Source: JBDUDK01 sp040002995 (GTDB taxonomy: Bacteria; Actinomycetota; Acidimicrobiia; Acidimicrobiales; Ilumatobacteraceae). Taken from it: DNA of 40,676 nucleotides. The stretch lies in NCBI GenBank assembly GCA_040002995.1, contig JBDUDK010000018.1:1-40676 (forward strand), in the 5' to 3' direction. Below are positions 16,926-24,876 of this stretch, in pieces (within the stretch, counting starts at the first letter, position 1; each line of letters begins with the position of its first letter). The notes below the pieces were generated by a model. The model saw nothing but the letters and a program-made list of their open reading frames with translations, ran no database searches and was not told the DNA's origin. The position numbers were made by a program, and so were the translations under genes.

Positions 16926-17858
16926 ATGAGAGACAACGACGCCAGCGGCGCCGTTGCCGAGCTCGCAGCCTCTCAGCACGGCGTGTTCAGCAAGAGCCAG
17001 GCTGCCCAACTTGGATTCAGCTCGACGATGATCATCGACCGGCTGGCCCGCGGGCAATGGGAGGAACCGTGGCCACGCGTCCTGCGTGTGGCCGGCTCGC
17101 CCGAGACCTGGCTTCAGCGCCTGATCGCGCTGACGCTCAAGCCCGGTGTGGTCGCATCGCATCGGGCCGGGGCCGCGTTGCACCACCTCGACGGGTTCCC
17201 GCGGAACGTGCTCGAGGTCAGTGCCCCTCGCGGGACAACACTCCGTGTTGCCGCGAGGCTCCACCAGGTCGGCTCACTCCCTCGATGCGACGTGATCACC
17301 GTCGAGCGCATCGTTGCTACTGGGCTCGCTCGCACACTCGCCGACCTCGGGTCTGTGGTCGAGCGCGACGACGTCGAACGTGCGCTCGACGATTACCAGC
17401 GACGCGGCTACAGCCTGCGGTGGGCGCAAGAGACCGCTCGCCGTCTCCACCGGCCCGGTCAACACGGAACGGGCGTCCTCCTGGAACTCCTGGCGGAGCG
17501 CGGCGCTGGCTATCGAGTGCGCGGTTCGTGGTTCGAGCGGGTCGTCGAGCAGCTGCTCGTGGTGCCTGGACTCCCTCCGCTTGTGCGCCAGCACGAGGTT
17601 TTCGACGAGCAGGGTCTCATCGGCCAGGTCGACCTGGCGATGCCCGATATCCGGCTCGGCATCGAGGCCCACAGCCGCCAGTTCCACTTCGGTCCCCGTG
17701 CCGAGCGGGCCGACGAGCGGCGCGACAACCGCTTTTCGCGTGTCGGCTGGGACCTCGTGTACCTGGGCTACTACGACCCGACCCGTCCCGAAATGATGGT
17801 GCGGGTCGTCGTCGACGTTGCGAAACGGCGGCTGAGCGACCTCACCACCGCGAAGTAA
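16926..17858 (+). CDS. AbiEi-like/DUF559-type protein with Vsr-like nuclease fold
   Basis: The 310-residue protein has an N-terminal winged-helix segment of the AbiEi antitoxin type (about 8-60, GVFSKSQAAQLGFSSTMIIDRL) and a middle part (HRAGAALHHLDGF, then TVERIVATGLARTLADLG). Its C-terminal domain resembles DUF559/Vsr-like endonucleases (from about 200, FERVVEQLL, then QVDLAMPDIRLGIEAHS, FHFGPRAERADERRDNR and GWDLVYLGY). This architecture is frequent and multicopy in actinobacteria and is usually annotated as a type IV toxin-antitoxin antitoxin. No AbiEii toxin gene is adjacent, so it is a solo copy here. The acidic residues of the nuclease core are partly kept, with EAH where an ExD would be expected, so activity is uncertain. 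A weak TACAGC box lies 5 nt before the ATG. The stop codon lies inside a long hairpin. Confidence 0.75.
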   Translation: MRDNDASGAVAELAASQHGVFSKSQAAQLGFSSTMIIDRLARGQWEEPWPRVLRVAGSPETWLQRLIALTLKPGVVASHRAGAALHHLDGFPRNVLEVSAPRGTTLRVAARLHQVGSLPRCDVITVERIVATGLARTLADLGSVVERDDVERALDDYQRRGYSLRWAQETARRLHRPGQHGTGVLLELLAERGAGYRVRGSWFERVVEQLLVVPGLPPLVRQHEVFDEQGLIGQVDLAMPDIRLGIEAHSRQFHFGPRAERADERRDNRFSRVGWDLVYLGYYDPTRPEMMVRVVVDVAKRRLSDLTTAK

Positions 17859-17899
17859 CGCGTTTCTCGGTCAAATCGACTGAGAAACGCGTTACTTCG
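17851..17899. terminator. Very long hairpin spanning the stop codon of the AbiEi/DUF559-type gene
   Basis: Bases 17851-17872 and 17878-17899 form a 22-bp stem with a single G-U wobble and a 5-nt AAATC loop. The left arm includes the TAA stop codon of the upstream gene. No T tract follows. It may stop transcription from both convergent genes (this one and nei), or it may be a mobile or REP-like palindrome. Confidence 0.7.
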
Positions 17900-17901
17900 G
17901 C

Positions 17902-17940
17902 GGGCCGGGGCGCAAAGGGCCGGGGCGCAAAGGGCCGAGG
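17902..17940. repeat. 15-bp tandem repeat beside the long hairpin
   Basis: GGGCCGGGGCGCAAA occurs twice in tandem (17902-17916 and 17917-17931), followed by a partial copy GGGCCGAGG. It lies between two convergent 3' ends. Only about 2.6 units are present, so replication slippage is the simplest origin. Confidence 0.8.
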
Positions 17941-17952
17941 CGGCGCGGACGG

Positions 17953-18777
17953 TCAGCTCAATCGGGCACGGTGATCGGTGACGTCGATCGCGGGAACGCG
18001 CTGACAGCCGGGACACCAGAACGTGATGCGGGCGAGCACGCCGTGCTTGCGCCATTCGATTGGCGTCGCGCAACGCCGGCACGGTTTCAGGTGCTGTCCG
18101 TACACGGCCAGGCTGCCGGGCGGGCCGGTCACCGTGGTGCGGCCCGAGTTGTCGAGGTTGGCTCGCAGCATGCGAGACGCCGTCGCGATCAGGTCGCGGC
18201 GCACGCGCACCGGCACTTGAGCGAGCGGGGTGAACGGGTCGAGCGCACACGCCCACAGCACTTCGCTCTTGTAGACGTTGCCGACCCCGCACGCGATGCG
18301 TTGATCGAGCAACACCTCGGCGACGTCTTGATGGTGCTCGCCGAACCGCGCCATCCGGTCGACGCATTCATCGAGATCGGCGTCGGCCAGACAGAGGTCG
18401 GGCCCGAGCGAACCGAGGCCGGGATGACGACGCCGGTCCATCACACGAAACGTCTCGACGACCGGAGCGGAGAAGCAAACGGCCGTCCAGCCGGGGATGT
18501 CGAGCACGGCCCTCGCCGCGCTCGGATTGCGCCGCCAGCGCTCGCCGTCGCGGTACAAATGCCACGCGCCGGTCATGCGCATATGCGTGTGCAGGACGAT
18601 GCCGTCGTCGAACGTGATCTCGAGGTGCTTGCCGTGCGCCTCCACCGACTCGACCGTGGCCCCGACGGTGGGCTGCGGCCCGACGAGCCGCTCGGCCTCG
18701 AACGCAACGATCGGCTTGCCCACCAACATCGTGCGCAAGACCGCGGCGCTCCGATGGATCGTGTCCCCCTCGGGCAT
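17953..18777 (-). CDS. nei: Fpg/Nei-family DNA glycosylase (Nei2-like)
   Basis: The 274-residue product starts MPEGDTIHR; after Met removal, Pro and Glu are the catalytic nucleophile and acid of the Fpg/Nei family. GKHLEI carries the beta-hairpin Lys. A helix-2-turn-helix region (about 150-215, with CGVGNVYKSEVLWACALDPFTP) and a C-terminal zinc finger (CRRC and CPGC, at about 228 and 253) complete the family. The PEGDT start favours Nei over MutM. The enzyme removes oxidised bases and cuts the abasic site by lyase action. It lies 46 nt downstream of lhr on the same strand, an order known from mycobacteria. A TACGAT box 6 nt before the ATG suggests it can also be transcribed on its own. Confidence 0.92.
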   Translation of the reverse strand: MPEGDTIHRSAAVLRTMLVGKPIVAFEAERLVGPQPTVGATVESVEAHGKHLEITFDDGIVLHTHMRMTGAWHLYRDGERWRRNPSAARAVLDIPGWTAVCFSAPVVETFRVMDRRRHPGLGSLGPDLCLADADLDECVDRMARFGEHHQDVAEVLLDQRIACGVGNVYKSEVLWACALDPFTPLAQVPVRVRRDLIATASRMLRANLDNSGRTTVTGPPGSLAVYGQHLKPCRRCATPIEWRKHGVLARITFWCPGCQRVPAIDVTDHRARLS

Positions 18778-18783
18778 GTCCGG

Positions 18784-18789
18784 ATCGTA
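18784..18789 (-). promoter_or_regulatory. TAnnnT -10 box (TACGAT) for nei
   Basis: TACGAT lies 6 nt before the nei ATG on the minus strand, within the 45-nt gap after lhr. It suggests an internal, leaderless promoter inside the lhr-nei unit. Confidence 0.45.
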
Positions 18790-18822
18790 CGCGGCATCCG
18801 GGCGGGGCCCGCGGACCGTGAC

Positions 18823-21800
18823 CTATGACCGCAGCACGAGTCCCCGGTAGCCGTCGCGGAATCCCACCGCGCGAAGGCCTGCTGCGTGCGGCGAAGAAAT
18901 CGCGGCCTCACCGTCGATCATCCGCAGCTCGATCGAACGCCGGCGACCGTCCTTCACGAGAACCGCGAGGGCGTCGATCCAGCGATCGTCGCCGGCGGCG
19001 GCCGGGAACAAGACGAGCTGACGTCCACCCCGCTCGAGGTAGCAGAGGGCCTCTCCGCCGGCCAGCACCACCAGCGCACCCGCGGTCCGCGCCGGGCGAG
19101 ACGAGCTCTGTGGCCACGCGAGAGCGGCGCCGTAGGGCTGCGCCGGGTCGGTGGCGGCCACCACGATCGCGGCCGAATCGGCATCGGGTTCACGGCAGGA
19201 GCGCAGGCGGTCGACCGCCCCGGGCAGCGCGAACTGGGCGGCGCCCAGGCCGGCGACGAAGTAGCCGCGGCGCACCTGCCCCCGTTCCTCGAGGGCCTTG
19301 AGCACGGGATACACGCCGGCGAACCCGCCCTCGATCCCCTCGGCAAGCGCAGCCTCGCGGGTGAGGACACCGTGCCGCTCGAGCATTTGGAGCGCGCGCG
19401 CGTGGGCGCGTTCGGTCGGACTCGGGCGCCGCTCGACCAGTTCGGAGACGAGCGACCAGCGTCCGGCGCCCGCGGGTGGGCCGAGGCGGGTGAGGCGCCC
19501 GGGCCGCGGCCGGCCGCGGGCGCTGGGGGCAAGAGCCTTGGCCGTCTTGGCGCCCACGAACGACCGCAACGGGGCGAGCGTGTCGTTGGTGACCTCGCCC
19601 GCCCAGACGAGATCCCACAGTGCGGCGAGCGCTTCTTGCGGGCTGGCCGATCCGGCCGCGCCGGCAGCGGCGTTGGCCAACGGCAACCAGAACGAGGCGC
19701 CCCGCTCGCGGAGATGAGCCCGCAGCGCGTCGTGCACCGGCCCCGTCGGTGCGTCGGCAACCGCGCTGTCGTCGAGCAGCAACGCGACCTGGTCACGGAA
19801 GAAGAGCCGCACCCGACCGTCGCTCGGGCCCAACGCGCCGCCGCCCACCCACACGAGATCGCCCGCCGCGATCAGAGCGTCGACGTCGGCGGCTCGGTAG
19901 CCGTTCACGCGGGCAGGCAGCAGGTCGGTCTCGAGGATCGACGCGGGCAGGGCCGCACCCTGCAGCACACCGAGTGTGTCGACGAGGGCATCGAGGCCGC
20001 GGCGGGCTCCACCGATGCCGTGCCAGTGGGCCAGGAAACGGGTGAGTGCCACCGGTTCAACCGGCTCGACCTCCCGGCGAAGCGTGGCGAGCGACCGGCG
20101 CCGCAACACCCGCAGCACGTCGACGTCGCACCACTCGCGAGTTGTGCCCTCGGGACGGAACTCGCCCCGCACCACGCGCCCCTCGTCGGACAACAGCAGC
20201 AGGGCGGCCTCGACGCGCTCAACAGGTACACCCAAACGAAGCGATACATCTCGAGCGAGAAACGGCGTGTGCGTCGCCGCATAGCGCGCGACGAGACCCT
20301 CGAGCGGACGGGCGACGGGGTCGGTGAACGCCACGGGCAGGCCAAGCGGCAACGAGACACCGAGGCCGTCGCGCAGCCGGGCCGCATCTTCGGCCGCGCT
20401 CACGCGGTCTTGCCCGGCGACGCGCACGGCAATCGCGCGACGCTCGGCCACCAGGCCATCGACGAACTCCGCCGCCTGGCCACCTTCGCAGCGCCCGTCG
20501 AGCTCGTCGATCGTGAGATCACCTACGACGCGCAGGACATCGTGCAGCTCGTCGGCTGTGCGCGCCCGCCGTCCATCTACGAGGCGTTGAAGCTCGAGCT
20601 CGACCGAGACGAGCACGTCGCGATCGAGAAGCTCGCGCAGCTCCTCGGCTCCCAGTAACTCGCGGAGGAGGTCGCGATCGAGCGACAGTGCCGCGGCGCG
20701 CCGTTCCGCGAGAGGCGCGTCGCCTTCGTACATGTAGGCGGCGATCCAGTTGAACAGCAGGCTCTGCGAGAACGGCGACGCCTTGGCCGTGTCGACGCTG
20801 ACGACGCGTATCCGGCGGCTCCGGAGCTCAGTAAGCACCGACCGCAGCGCGGGGACATCGAACACGTCTTGCAGACACTCGCGGCTCGCCTCGAGCAGGA
20901 TCGGGAACGACGGGTAACGGGCGGCCACAGCCAGCAAATCGGCGGCCCGCTGGCGCTGCTGCCACAACGGAGTGCGCTTGTCGGGCCGCCGCCGCGGCAG
21001 CAACAACGCACGCGCCGCGCATTCCCGAAAGCGCGCCGCGAAGAGCGAGGTCGACGGGAGCGTCGACATCACGAGCTCTTCGATGTCGTCGGGGTCGATG
21101 GCAATGTCGGTGGCGGGAAGCTCGTCGAGTGCCTCGGGGAGGCGGATCACGATGCCATCGTCGCTCCACATCGTTTCGACGGGGACCCCGTGGCGCTCCA
21201 TGAGGCGCGCCTCGATCGCCATCGCCCACGGCGCGTGCACGGGTGTGCCGAACGGGGTGAGCACGCACACCCGCCAGTCGCCGATCTCGTCGCGGAAGCG
21301 CTCGACCACGATTGTGCGGTCGTCGGGCACCGCACCGCACGCCTCGGCCTGCTCCTCGAGGTAGCGCACCAGGTTGTCCGCCGCCCACGCGTCGAGACCC
21401 TCCACCGAGCGCAGACGGGCCACGGCGGTGTCATGGTCGAGCCCCCGGATCTCGCGGACGAACGCGCCGAGCGCGCGTCCAAGCTCCAACGGGCGTCCCG
21501 GCCGGTCGCCGTGCCAGAACGGCATCTTGCCCGGCTGCCCCGGTGCGGGCGTGACGATCACCCGCTCGAACGTGATGTCCTCGATGCGCCAGGTCGACGC
21601 GCCGAGCAGGAACGTCTCGCCCGGTCGACTCTCGTAGACCATCTCCTCGTCGAGCTCACCGACGCGTTTGCCGTCGGGAAGAAACACGCCGAACAGCCCG
21701 CGGTCGGGAATGGTCCCGCCGCTCGTGACGGCCAATCGCTTGCTTCCGTCGCGCGCCCGCACGCGGCCCGCGACGCGGTCCCACACCACGCGTGGGCGGA

Positions 21801-23274
21801 GCTCGTTGAACTCGTCGCTTGGATAGCGCCCGGCGAGGAGATCGAGAACCGACGTGAATACATCGTCAGTGAGCTCGGAGAAACACGCGCACCTCCGCAC
21901 CAGCGCGGCGAGATCGTCGACGGCCCACTCCTCGACGGCGGTCATGGCCACGATCTGCTGCGCCAGCACGTCGAGCGGATTACGCAGATAGCGCGTCGAC
22001 TCGATGAGGCCCTGGCGCATCCGCTGCACCACGACCGCGGCTTCGAGGAGGTCGCCGCGATGCTTTGGGAAGACCTTGCCCTTGCTCGGCTCGCCCACCT
22101 GATGACCGGCCCGCCCGATGCGCTGGATCCCTCGACTGACCGCGCCCGGCGACTCGACCTGCACGACGAGATCGACCGCGCCCATGTCGATACCGAGCTC
22201 GAGGCTCGACGTCGCCACGAGGGCGCGCAACTTGCCCGACTTCAGCTGATCCTCGATCTGCACCCGCTGCTCGCGCGCGAGTGAACCGTGGTGCGCTTTC
22301 ACGAGGTCGCCCCCGTCGGGCCCTTCGACGCCTTGGCCGGCGGCCAGCTCGTTCAGCCGCGCCGCGAGCCGTTCGGCCAGACGCCGTGCGTTGCAGAAGA
22401 TGATCGTCGACCGGTGGGCCAACACCAGCTCGAGGATCTTGGGATGCACCGACGGCCAGATGCTCTTTCGGGCCGGACCCGCCGCCACCGGTCCGCTCGC
22501 GGGCTCATCGGTGACCGACCCGAGATCGCCCATATCTTCGACCGGCACCACAACCTCGACTTCGAGCGGCTTGCGGATGCCCGCGTCGACAATGCTGACG
22601 GGACGGGGCGTACCCGAGGCCGCGAACCCACCCAGAAATCGGGCGACCTCCTCCAGCGGACGCTGCGTCGCCGAGAGGGCCACGCGTTGCGGCGGCCGCT
22701 CGCACAGAACGTCGAGCCGCTCGAGCGACAGCATCAGATGCGCGCCTCGTTTGGTGGTGGCCATAGCGTGGATCTCATCGATGATCACCACGTCGACCCC
22801 GCGAAGCGTCTCGCGGGCCGACGACGTGAGCATCAGATAGAGCGATTCCGGCGTCGTGATCAAGATGTCGGGTGGGTGGCGGATCAGTGCGGCGCGATCG
22901 CGCGACGACGAGTCGCCGGTGCGCATGCCGACGACGGGAGCGACGAATCCGTCGGCCACGCCGAGGCGTTCCGCGGCAAGACCGATGCCCGCGATCGGGG
23001 CCCGCAAATTCTTCTCGACGTCGAACGCGAGGGCGCGCAGGGGCGAGATGTAGAGCACGCGCGTGCGTCGGGTCTTCTCCGGCAACGGCGCGGTGACGAT
23101 GCGGTCGATGCTCCACAAAAAGGCGGCGAGCGTCTTGCCCGATCCGGTGGGCGCGCAGATCAGCGTGTGACCTCCGTCGGCGATCGCCGGCCAACCCTGC
23201 GACTGGGCGGGCGTCGGCTCGGGGAACGACGACGAGAACCAGGCGCTCACGGCGGGTGAGAAGCGATCGAGCAT
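18823..23274 (-). CDS. lhr: Lhr-type large ATP-dependent helicase
   Basis: The 1483-residue protein has the length of the full Lhr helicases (about 1500). The N-terminal half is a superfamily 2 helicase with Walker A APTGSGKT (41-48), motif Ia (ISPLRALAFDVEKNL), motif II DEIH, motif III (ALSATQR), motif IV (TIIFCNARRLAERL) and motifs V/VI (ATSSLELGIDMGAVDLVVQ, then QRIGRAGHQ). A winged-helix region and the long Lhr C-terminal domain follow. Lhr moves 3' to 5' on DNA, unwinds RNA:DNA hybrids and takes part in the DNA damage response of mycobacteria. I chose the ATG at 23274, 8 nt after a TAGCCT box. The open frame extends 200 codons upstream, but that part is antisense to the regulator gene and not helicase-like. 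It leads an operon with nei, another DNA repair gene. Confidence 0.95.
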   Translation of the reverse strand: MLDRFSPAVSAWFSSSFPEPTPAQSQGWPAIADGGHTLICAPTGSGKTLAAFLWSIDRIVTAPLPEKTRRTRVLYISPLRALAFDVEKNLRAPIAGIGLAAERLGVADGFVAPVVGMRTGDSSSRDRAALIRHPPDILITTPESLYLMLTSSARETLRGVDVVIIDEIHAMATTKRGAHLMLSLERLDVLCERPPQRVALSATQRPLEEVARFLGGFAASGTPRPVSIVDAGIRKPLEVEVVVPVEDMGDLGSVTDEPASGPVAAGPARKSIWPSVHPKILELVLAHRSTIIFCNARRLAERLAARLNELAAGQGVEGPDGGDLVKAHHGSLAREQRVQIEDQLKSGKLRALVATSSLELGIDMGAVDLVVQVESPGAVSRGIQRIGRAGHQVGEPSKGKVFPKHRGDLLEAAVVVQRMRQGLIESTRYLRNPLDVLAQQIVAMTAVEEWAVDDLAALVRRCACFSELTDDVFTSVLDLLAGRYPSDEFNELRPRVVWDRVAGRVRARDGSKRLAVTSGGTIPDRGLFGVFLPDGKRVGELDEEMVYESRPGETFLLGASTWRIEDITFERVIVTPAPGQPGKMPFWHGDRPGRPLELGRALGAFVREIRGLDHDTAVARLRSVEGLDAWAADNLVRYLEEQAEACGAVPDDRTIVVERFRDEIGDWRVCVLTPFGTPVHAPWAMAIEARLMERHGVPVETMWSDDGIVIRLPEALDELPATDIAIDPDDIEELVMSTLPSTSLFAARFRECAARALLLPRRRPDKRTPLWQQRQRAADLLAVAARYPSFPILLEASRECLQDVFDVPALRSVLTELRSRRIRVVSVDTAKASPFSQSLLFNWIAAYMYEGDAPLAERRAAALSLDRDLLRELLGAEELRELLDRDVLVSVELELQRLVDGRRARTADELHDVLRVVGDLTIDELDGRCEGGQAAEFVDGLVAERRAIAVRVAGQDRVSAAEDAARLRDGLGVSLPLGLPVAFTDPVARPLEGLVARYAATHTPFLARDVSLRLGVPVERVEAALLLLSDEGRVVRGEFRPEGTTREWCDVDVLRVLRRRSLATLRREVEPVEPVALTRFLAHWHGIGGARRGLDALVDTLGVLQGAALPASILETDLLPARVNGYRAADVDALIAAGDLVWVGGGALGPSDGRVRLFFRDQVALLLDDSAVADAPTGPVHDALRAHLRERGASFWLPLANAAAGAAGSASPQEALAALWDLVWAGEVTNDTLAPLRSFVGAKTAKALAPSARGRPRPGRLTRLGPPAGAGRWSLVSELVERRPSPTERAHARALQMLERHGVLTREAALAEGIEGGFAGVYPVLKALEERGQVRRGYFVAGLGAAQFALPGAVDRLRSCREPDADSAAIVVAATDPAQPYGAALAWPQSSSRPARTAGALVVLAGGEALCYLERGGRQLVLFPAAAGDDRWIDALAVLVKDGRRRSIELRMIDGEAAISSPHAAGLRAVGFRDGYRGLVLRS

Positions 23275-23282
23275 TACGGGCG

Positions 23283-23311
23283 AGGCTATCGACACACGGC
23301 GCCAGTAGGCT
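23283..23311. promoter_or_regulatory. Symmetric divergent promoter between lhr and the DtxR-family gene
   Basis: On the minus strand TAGCCT (23288-23283) precedes the lhr ATG by 8 nt. On the plus strand TAGGCT (23306-23311) precedes the regulator ATG by 8 nt. Exactly 17 nt separate the two boxes, so each -10 occupies the place where the opposing promoter would have its -35. RNA polymerase could then occupy only one direction at a time. Both starts look leaderless. Confidence 0.55.
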
Positions 23312-23319
23312 CGGCCTCT

Positions 23320-23976
23320 ATGCAGGGCGAATGGCACCCGGCGTTCGAGGAGTATTGCGAGTGCATCTTCGAGCTCGATGAGGACGACGTCGACGTCATC
23401 CAGGCCCGCATCGCCGATCGTCTCCACGTGTCGCGCCCGGCGGTGTCGGAAATGATGAAGCGCCTCGAAGCCGAACGGCTCGTGACAACGACCCATACCC
23501 GCATCCGGTTGACCGACGACGGCCGTCAGCTGGCCGAGCGCGTCGTGCGCCGTCACCGCATCGCGGAGCGCTTCCTCACCGACATCTTGGGCTTGTCGTG
23601 GGCCGATGCCCACCAGGAGGCCGGCAAGTGGGAGCACGTGATGTCGACCGGGGTCGAGCAGGCCCTGAACCGCGTGCTCGGCGAGCCGACCACCTGTCCC
23701 CACGGCAACCCGATCCCCGGCTCTCGATACGTGGCCCCCGACGTGCACCGCCTCGGTGAGCTCGACGCCGGCGCCGACTTCGTCGTGAGCCGCATTCCCG
23801 AAGAGCTGGAGTTCGCCCCGGGTGTACTCGAGTTTCTCGAGCGCTCGGCGATCACCCCCGGACAGGCGGGCCACGTCACCGCGGCGGCGGCCGACGGGAC
23901 CGTCACCGTCGAAATCGACGGCCGGGCGGTGGGCGTCAGCGCGTTCGCGAGCAGCAGGATCCTGGTCACGACCTGA
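23320..23976 (+). CDS. DtxR/MntR-family metal-dependent repressor
   Basis: The 218-residue protein has three parts: an N-terminal winged helix (about 8-65, with recognition helix near SRPAVSEMMKRLEAERLV), a dimerisation and metal domain (about 70-140), and an SH3/FeoA-like C-terminal domain (about 150-218). His79, Glu83, His98, Glu105 and His106 match ligands of DtxR (HRIAER, WEHVMS). By my alignment the Met10 and Cys102 positions of DtxR are Glu11 and Gly102, and Glu14 lies where MntR has a ligand. This suggests Mn-like rather than Fe-type selectivity. Metal-loaded dimers of this family bind palindromes near promoters and repress uptake genes. The ZIP transporter gene 49 nt downstream, with a palindrome over its start, is the obvious target. 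Confidence 0.88.
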   Translation: MQGEWHPAFEEYCECIFELDEDDVDVIQARIADRLHVSRPAVSEMMKRLEAERLVTTTHTRIRLTDDGRQLAERVVRRHRIAERFLTDILGLSWADAHQEAGKWEHVMSTGVEQALNRVLGEPTTCPHGNPIPGSRYVAPDVHRLGELDAGADFVVSRIPEELEFAPGVLEFLERSAITPGQAGHVTAAAADGTVTVEIDGRAVGVSAFASSRILVTT

Positions 23977-23985
23977 CGGCCCGCG

Positions 23986-24016
23986 TTGACAACGCCGCCA
24001 GCGCTGTTGTTAACCT
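23986..24016 (+). promoter_or_regulatory. Promoter of the ZIP transporter gene
   Basis: A perfect TTGACA (-35, 23986-23991) is followed after 19 nt by TAACCT (-10, 24011-24016), which ends 9 nt before the ATG. The start codon would then be at or near the 5' end of the mRNA. The spacer is 2 nt longer than ideal. Confidence 0.5.
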
Positions 24017-24026
24017 TCCCTAACAA
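24007..24026 (+). promoter_or_regulatory. Predicted operator for the DtxR/MntR-family repressor
   Basis: TTGTTAACCTTCCCTAACAA has perfect 6-bp inverted arms around an 8-bp centre. It covers the -10 box and runs to the A of the ZIP start codon, the place where a bound repressor would block RNA polymerase. Its complementary strand contains TTAGG, as in known DtxR boxes. No second copy was seen in the regulator's own promoter. Confidence 0.55.
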
Positions 24027-24865
24027 TGAGTGCCACCCAGACCGTGCTCCTCGGCGCCATCGCCGGCTTCACGATCTTCGTCGGGCTCCCTGTGGGCCGC
24101 CTGCACAACCTGAGCCTGGCGACCCGGGCGTTCCTAAACGCGATCGCCATCGGCGTGCTCGTGTTCCTGCTTGTCGATGTGTGGCCCCACGCCATGGAGC
24201 CGGTCGAGAACGCGCTCAACGCGGCGCGGGATCATTCGGGTTCGTACTGGCGATTCGTTGCCCTGCTCACGGTGGCCATCGGAGGGCTGGCGATCGGGCT
24301 CCTCGGCCTAGTGGTCTACGACGCGATACTGGCCCGGCGCCGGCTCCCAGCCCTGCCGCTGGGTGCGGCGGTGCTCGTGCAGCAGCGAGGACCCGTGGCG
24401 CGGCTCACCGACTCCCAACGCCACGCCTTCTTCATCGCACTCGGCATCGGGCTCCACAACTTGGCCGAGGGTCTGGCCATCGGACAGTCGGCGGCGGCGG
24501 GCGAGTTGTCGCTCGCGGTGCTCCTCGTCATCGGCTTCGGGTTGCACAACGCCACCGAGGGCTTCGGCATCGTGGCCCCACTGGCGAGCGACACCGTGCG
24601 GCCGTCGTGGGCGTTCTTGTTCACGATGGGACTGATCGGAGGCGGACCGACGTTCATCGGCACGATCATCGGCCGCTCGATGGTGAACGACTTCCTGTCG
24701 GTCGCCGCGCTCGTGCTGGCCGCGGGCTCGATCCTTTATGTCGTGATCCAACTCGTGGCGATGGCCGCTCAGCTCGGACACAAGAACCGGCTGCTGGTCG
24801 GGGTGTTCATCGGGTTGGTGGCCGGGTTGGGCACCGACCTCGTCGTGGTGGCCGCAGGCGTCTGA
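24026..24865 (+). CDS. ZIP-family divalent metal transporter
   Basis: The 279-residue membrane protein has about eight hydrophobic segments. Transmembrane segments 4 and 5 carry the ZIP metal-site motifs HNLAEGLAIG and HNATEGFGIV, with His and Glu residues in the transport path. A loop of about 30 residues with several Arg separates segments 3 and 4. ZIP proteins take up Zn, Fe, Mn or related ions into the cytoplasm. The gene directly follows a DtxR/MntR-type regulator and has a palindrome over its promoter, so repression by metal excess is likely, with Mn or Fe the leading substrates. It has no ribosome binding site and starts close to the predicted transcription start. It ends 6 nt before the convergent HelR gene, inside a shared hairpin. 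Confidence 0.9.
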   Translation: MSATQTVLLGAIAGFTIFVGLPVGRLHNLSLATRAFLNAIAIGVLVFLLVDVWPHAMEPVENALNAARDHSGSYWRFVALLTVAIGGLAIGLLGLVVYDAILARRRLPALPLGAAVLVQQRGPVARLTDSQRHAFFIALGIGLHNLAEGLAIGQSAAAGELSLAVLLVIGFGLHNATEGFGIVAPLASDTVRPSWAFLFTMGLIGGGPTFIGTIIGRSMVNDFLSVAALVLAAGSILYVVIQLVAMAAQLGHKNRLLVGVFIGLVAGLGTDLVVVAAGV

Positions 24866-24876
24866 CTCGCGTCAGA
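24861..24876. terminator. Small hairpin shared by two convergent stop codons
   Basis: TCTGAC, TCGC and GTCAGA form a 6-bp stem. The left arm contains the ZIP stop codon TGA and the right arm contains the HelR stop on the other strand. A compact two-way terminator is possible, but the stem is short. Confidence 0.4.

Noticed and set aside
17902..17940. CRISPR-like array
   Set aside because: The units are 15 bp, directly adjacent without spacers, and fewer than three. This is a simple tandem duplication.
20869..22284. A plus-strand open frame of about 470 codons opposite lhr
   Set aside because: It is antisense to conserved helicase regions, has no recognisable motif and shows the same biased composition.
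23275..23874. N-terminal extension of Lhr by 200 codons
   Set aside because: It is antisense to the DtxR-family gene and not helicase-like. A -10 box and an ATG right before the conserved helicase start explain the real N-terminus.
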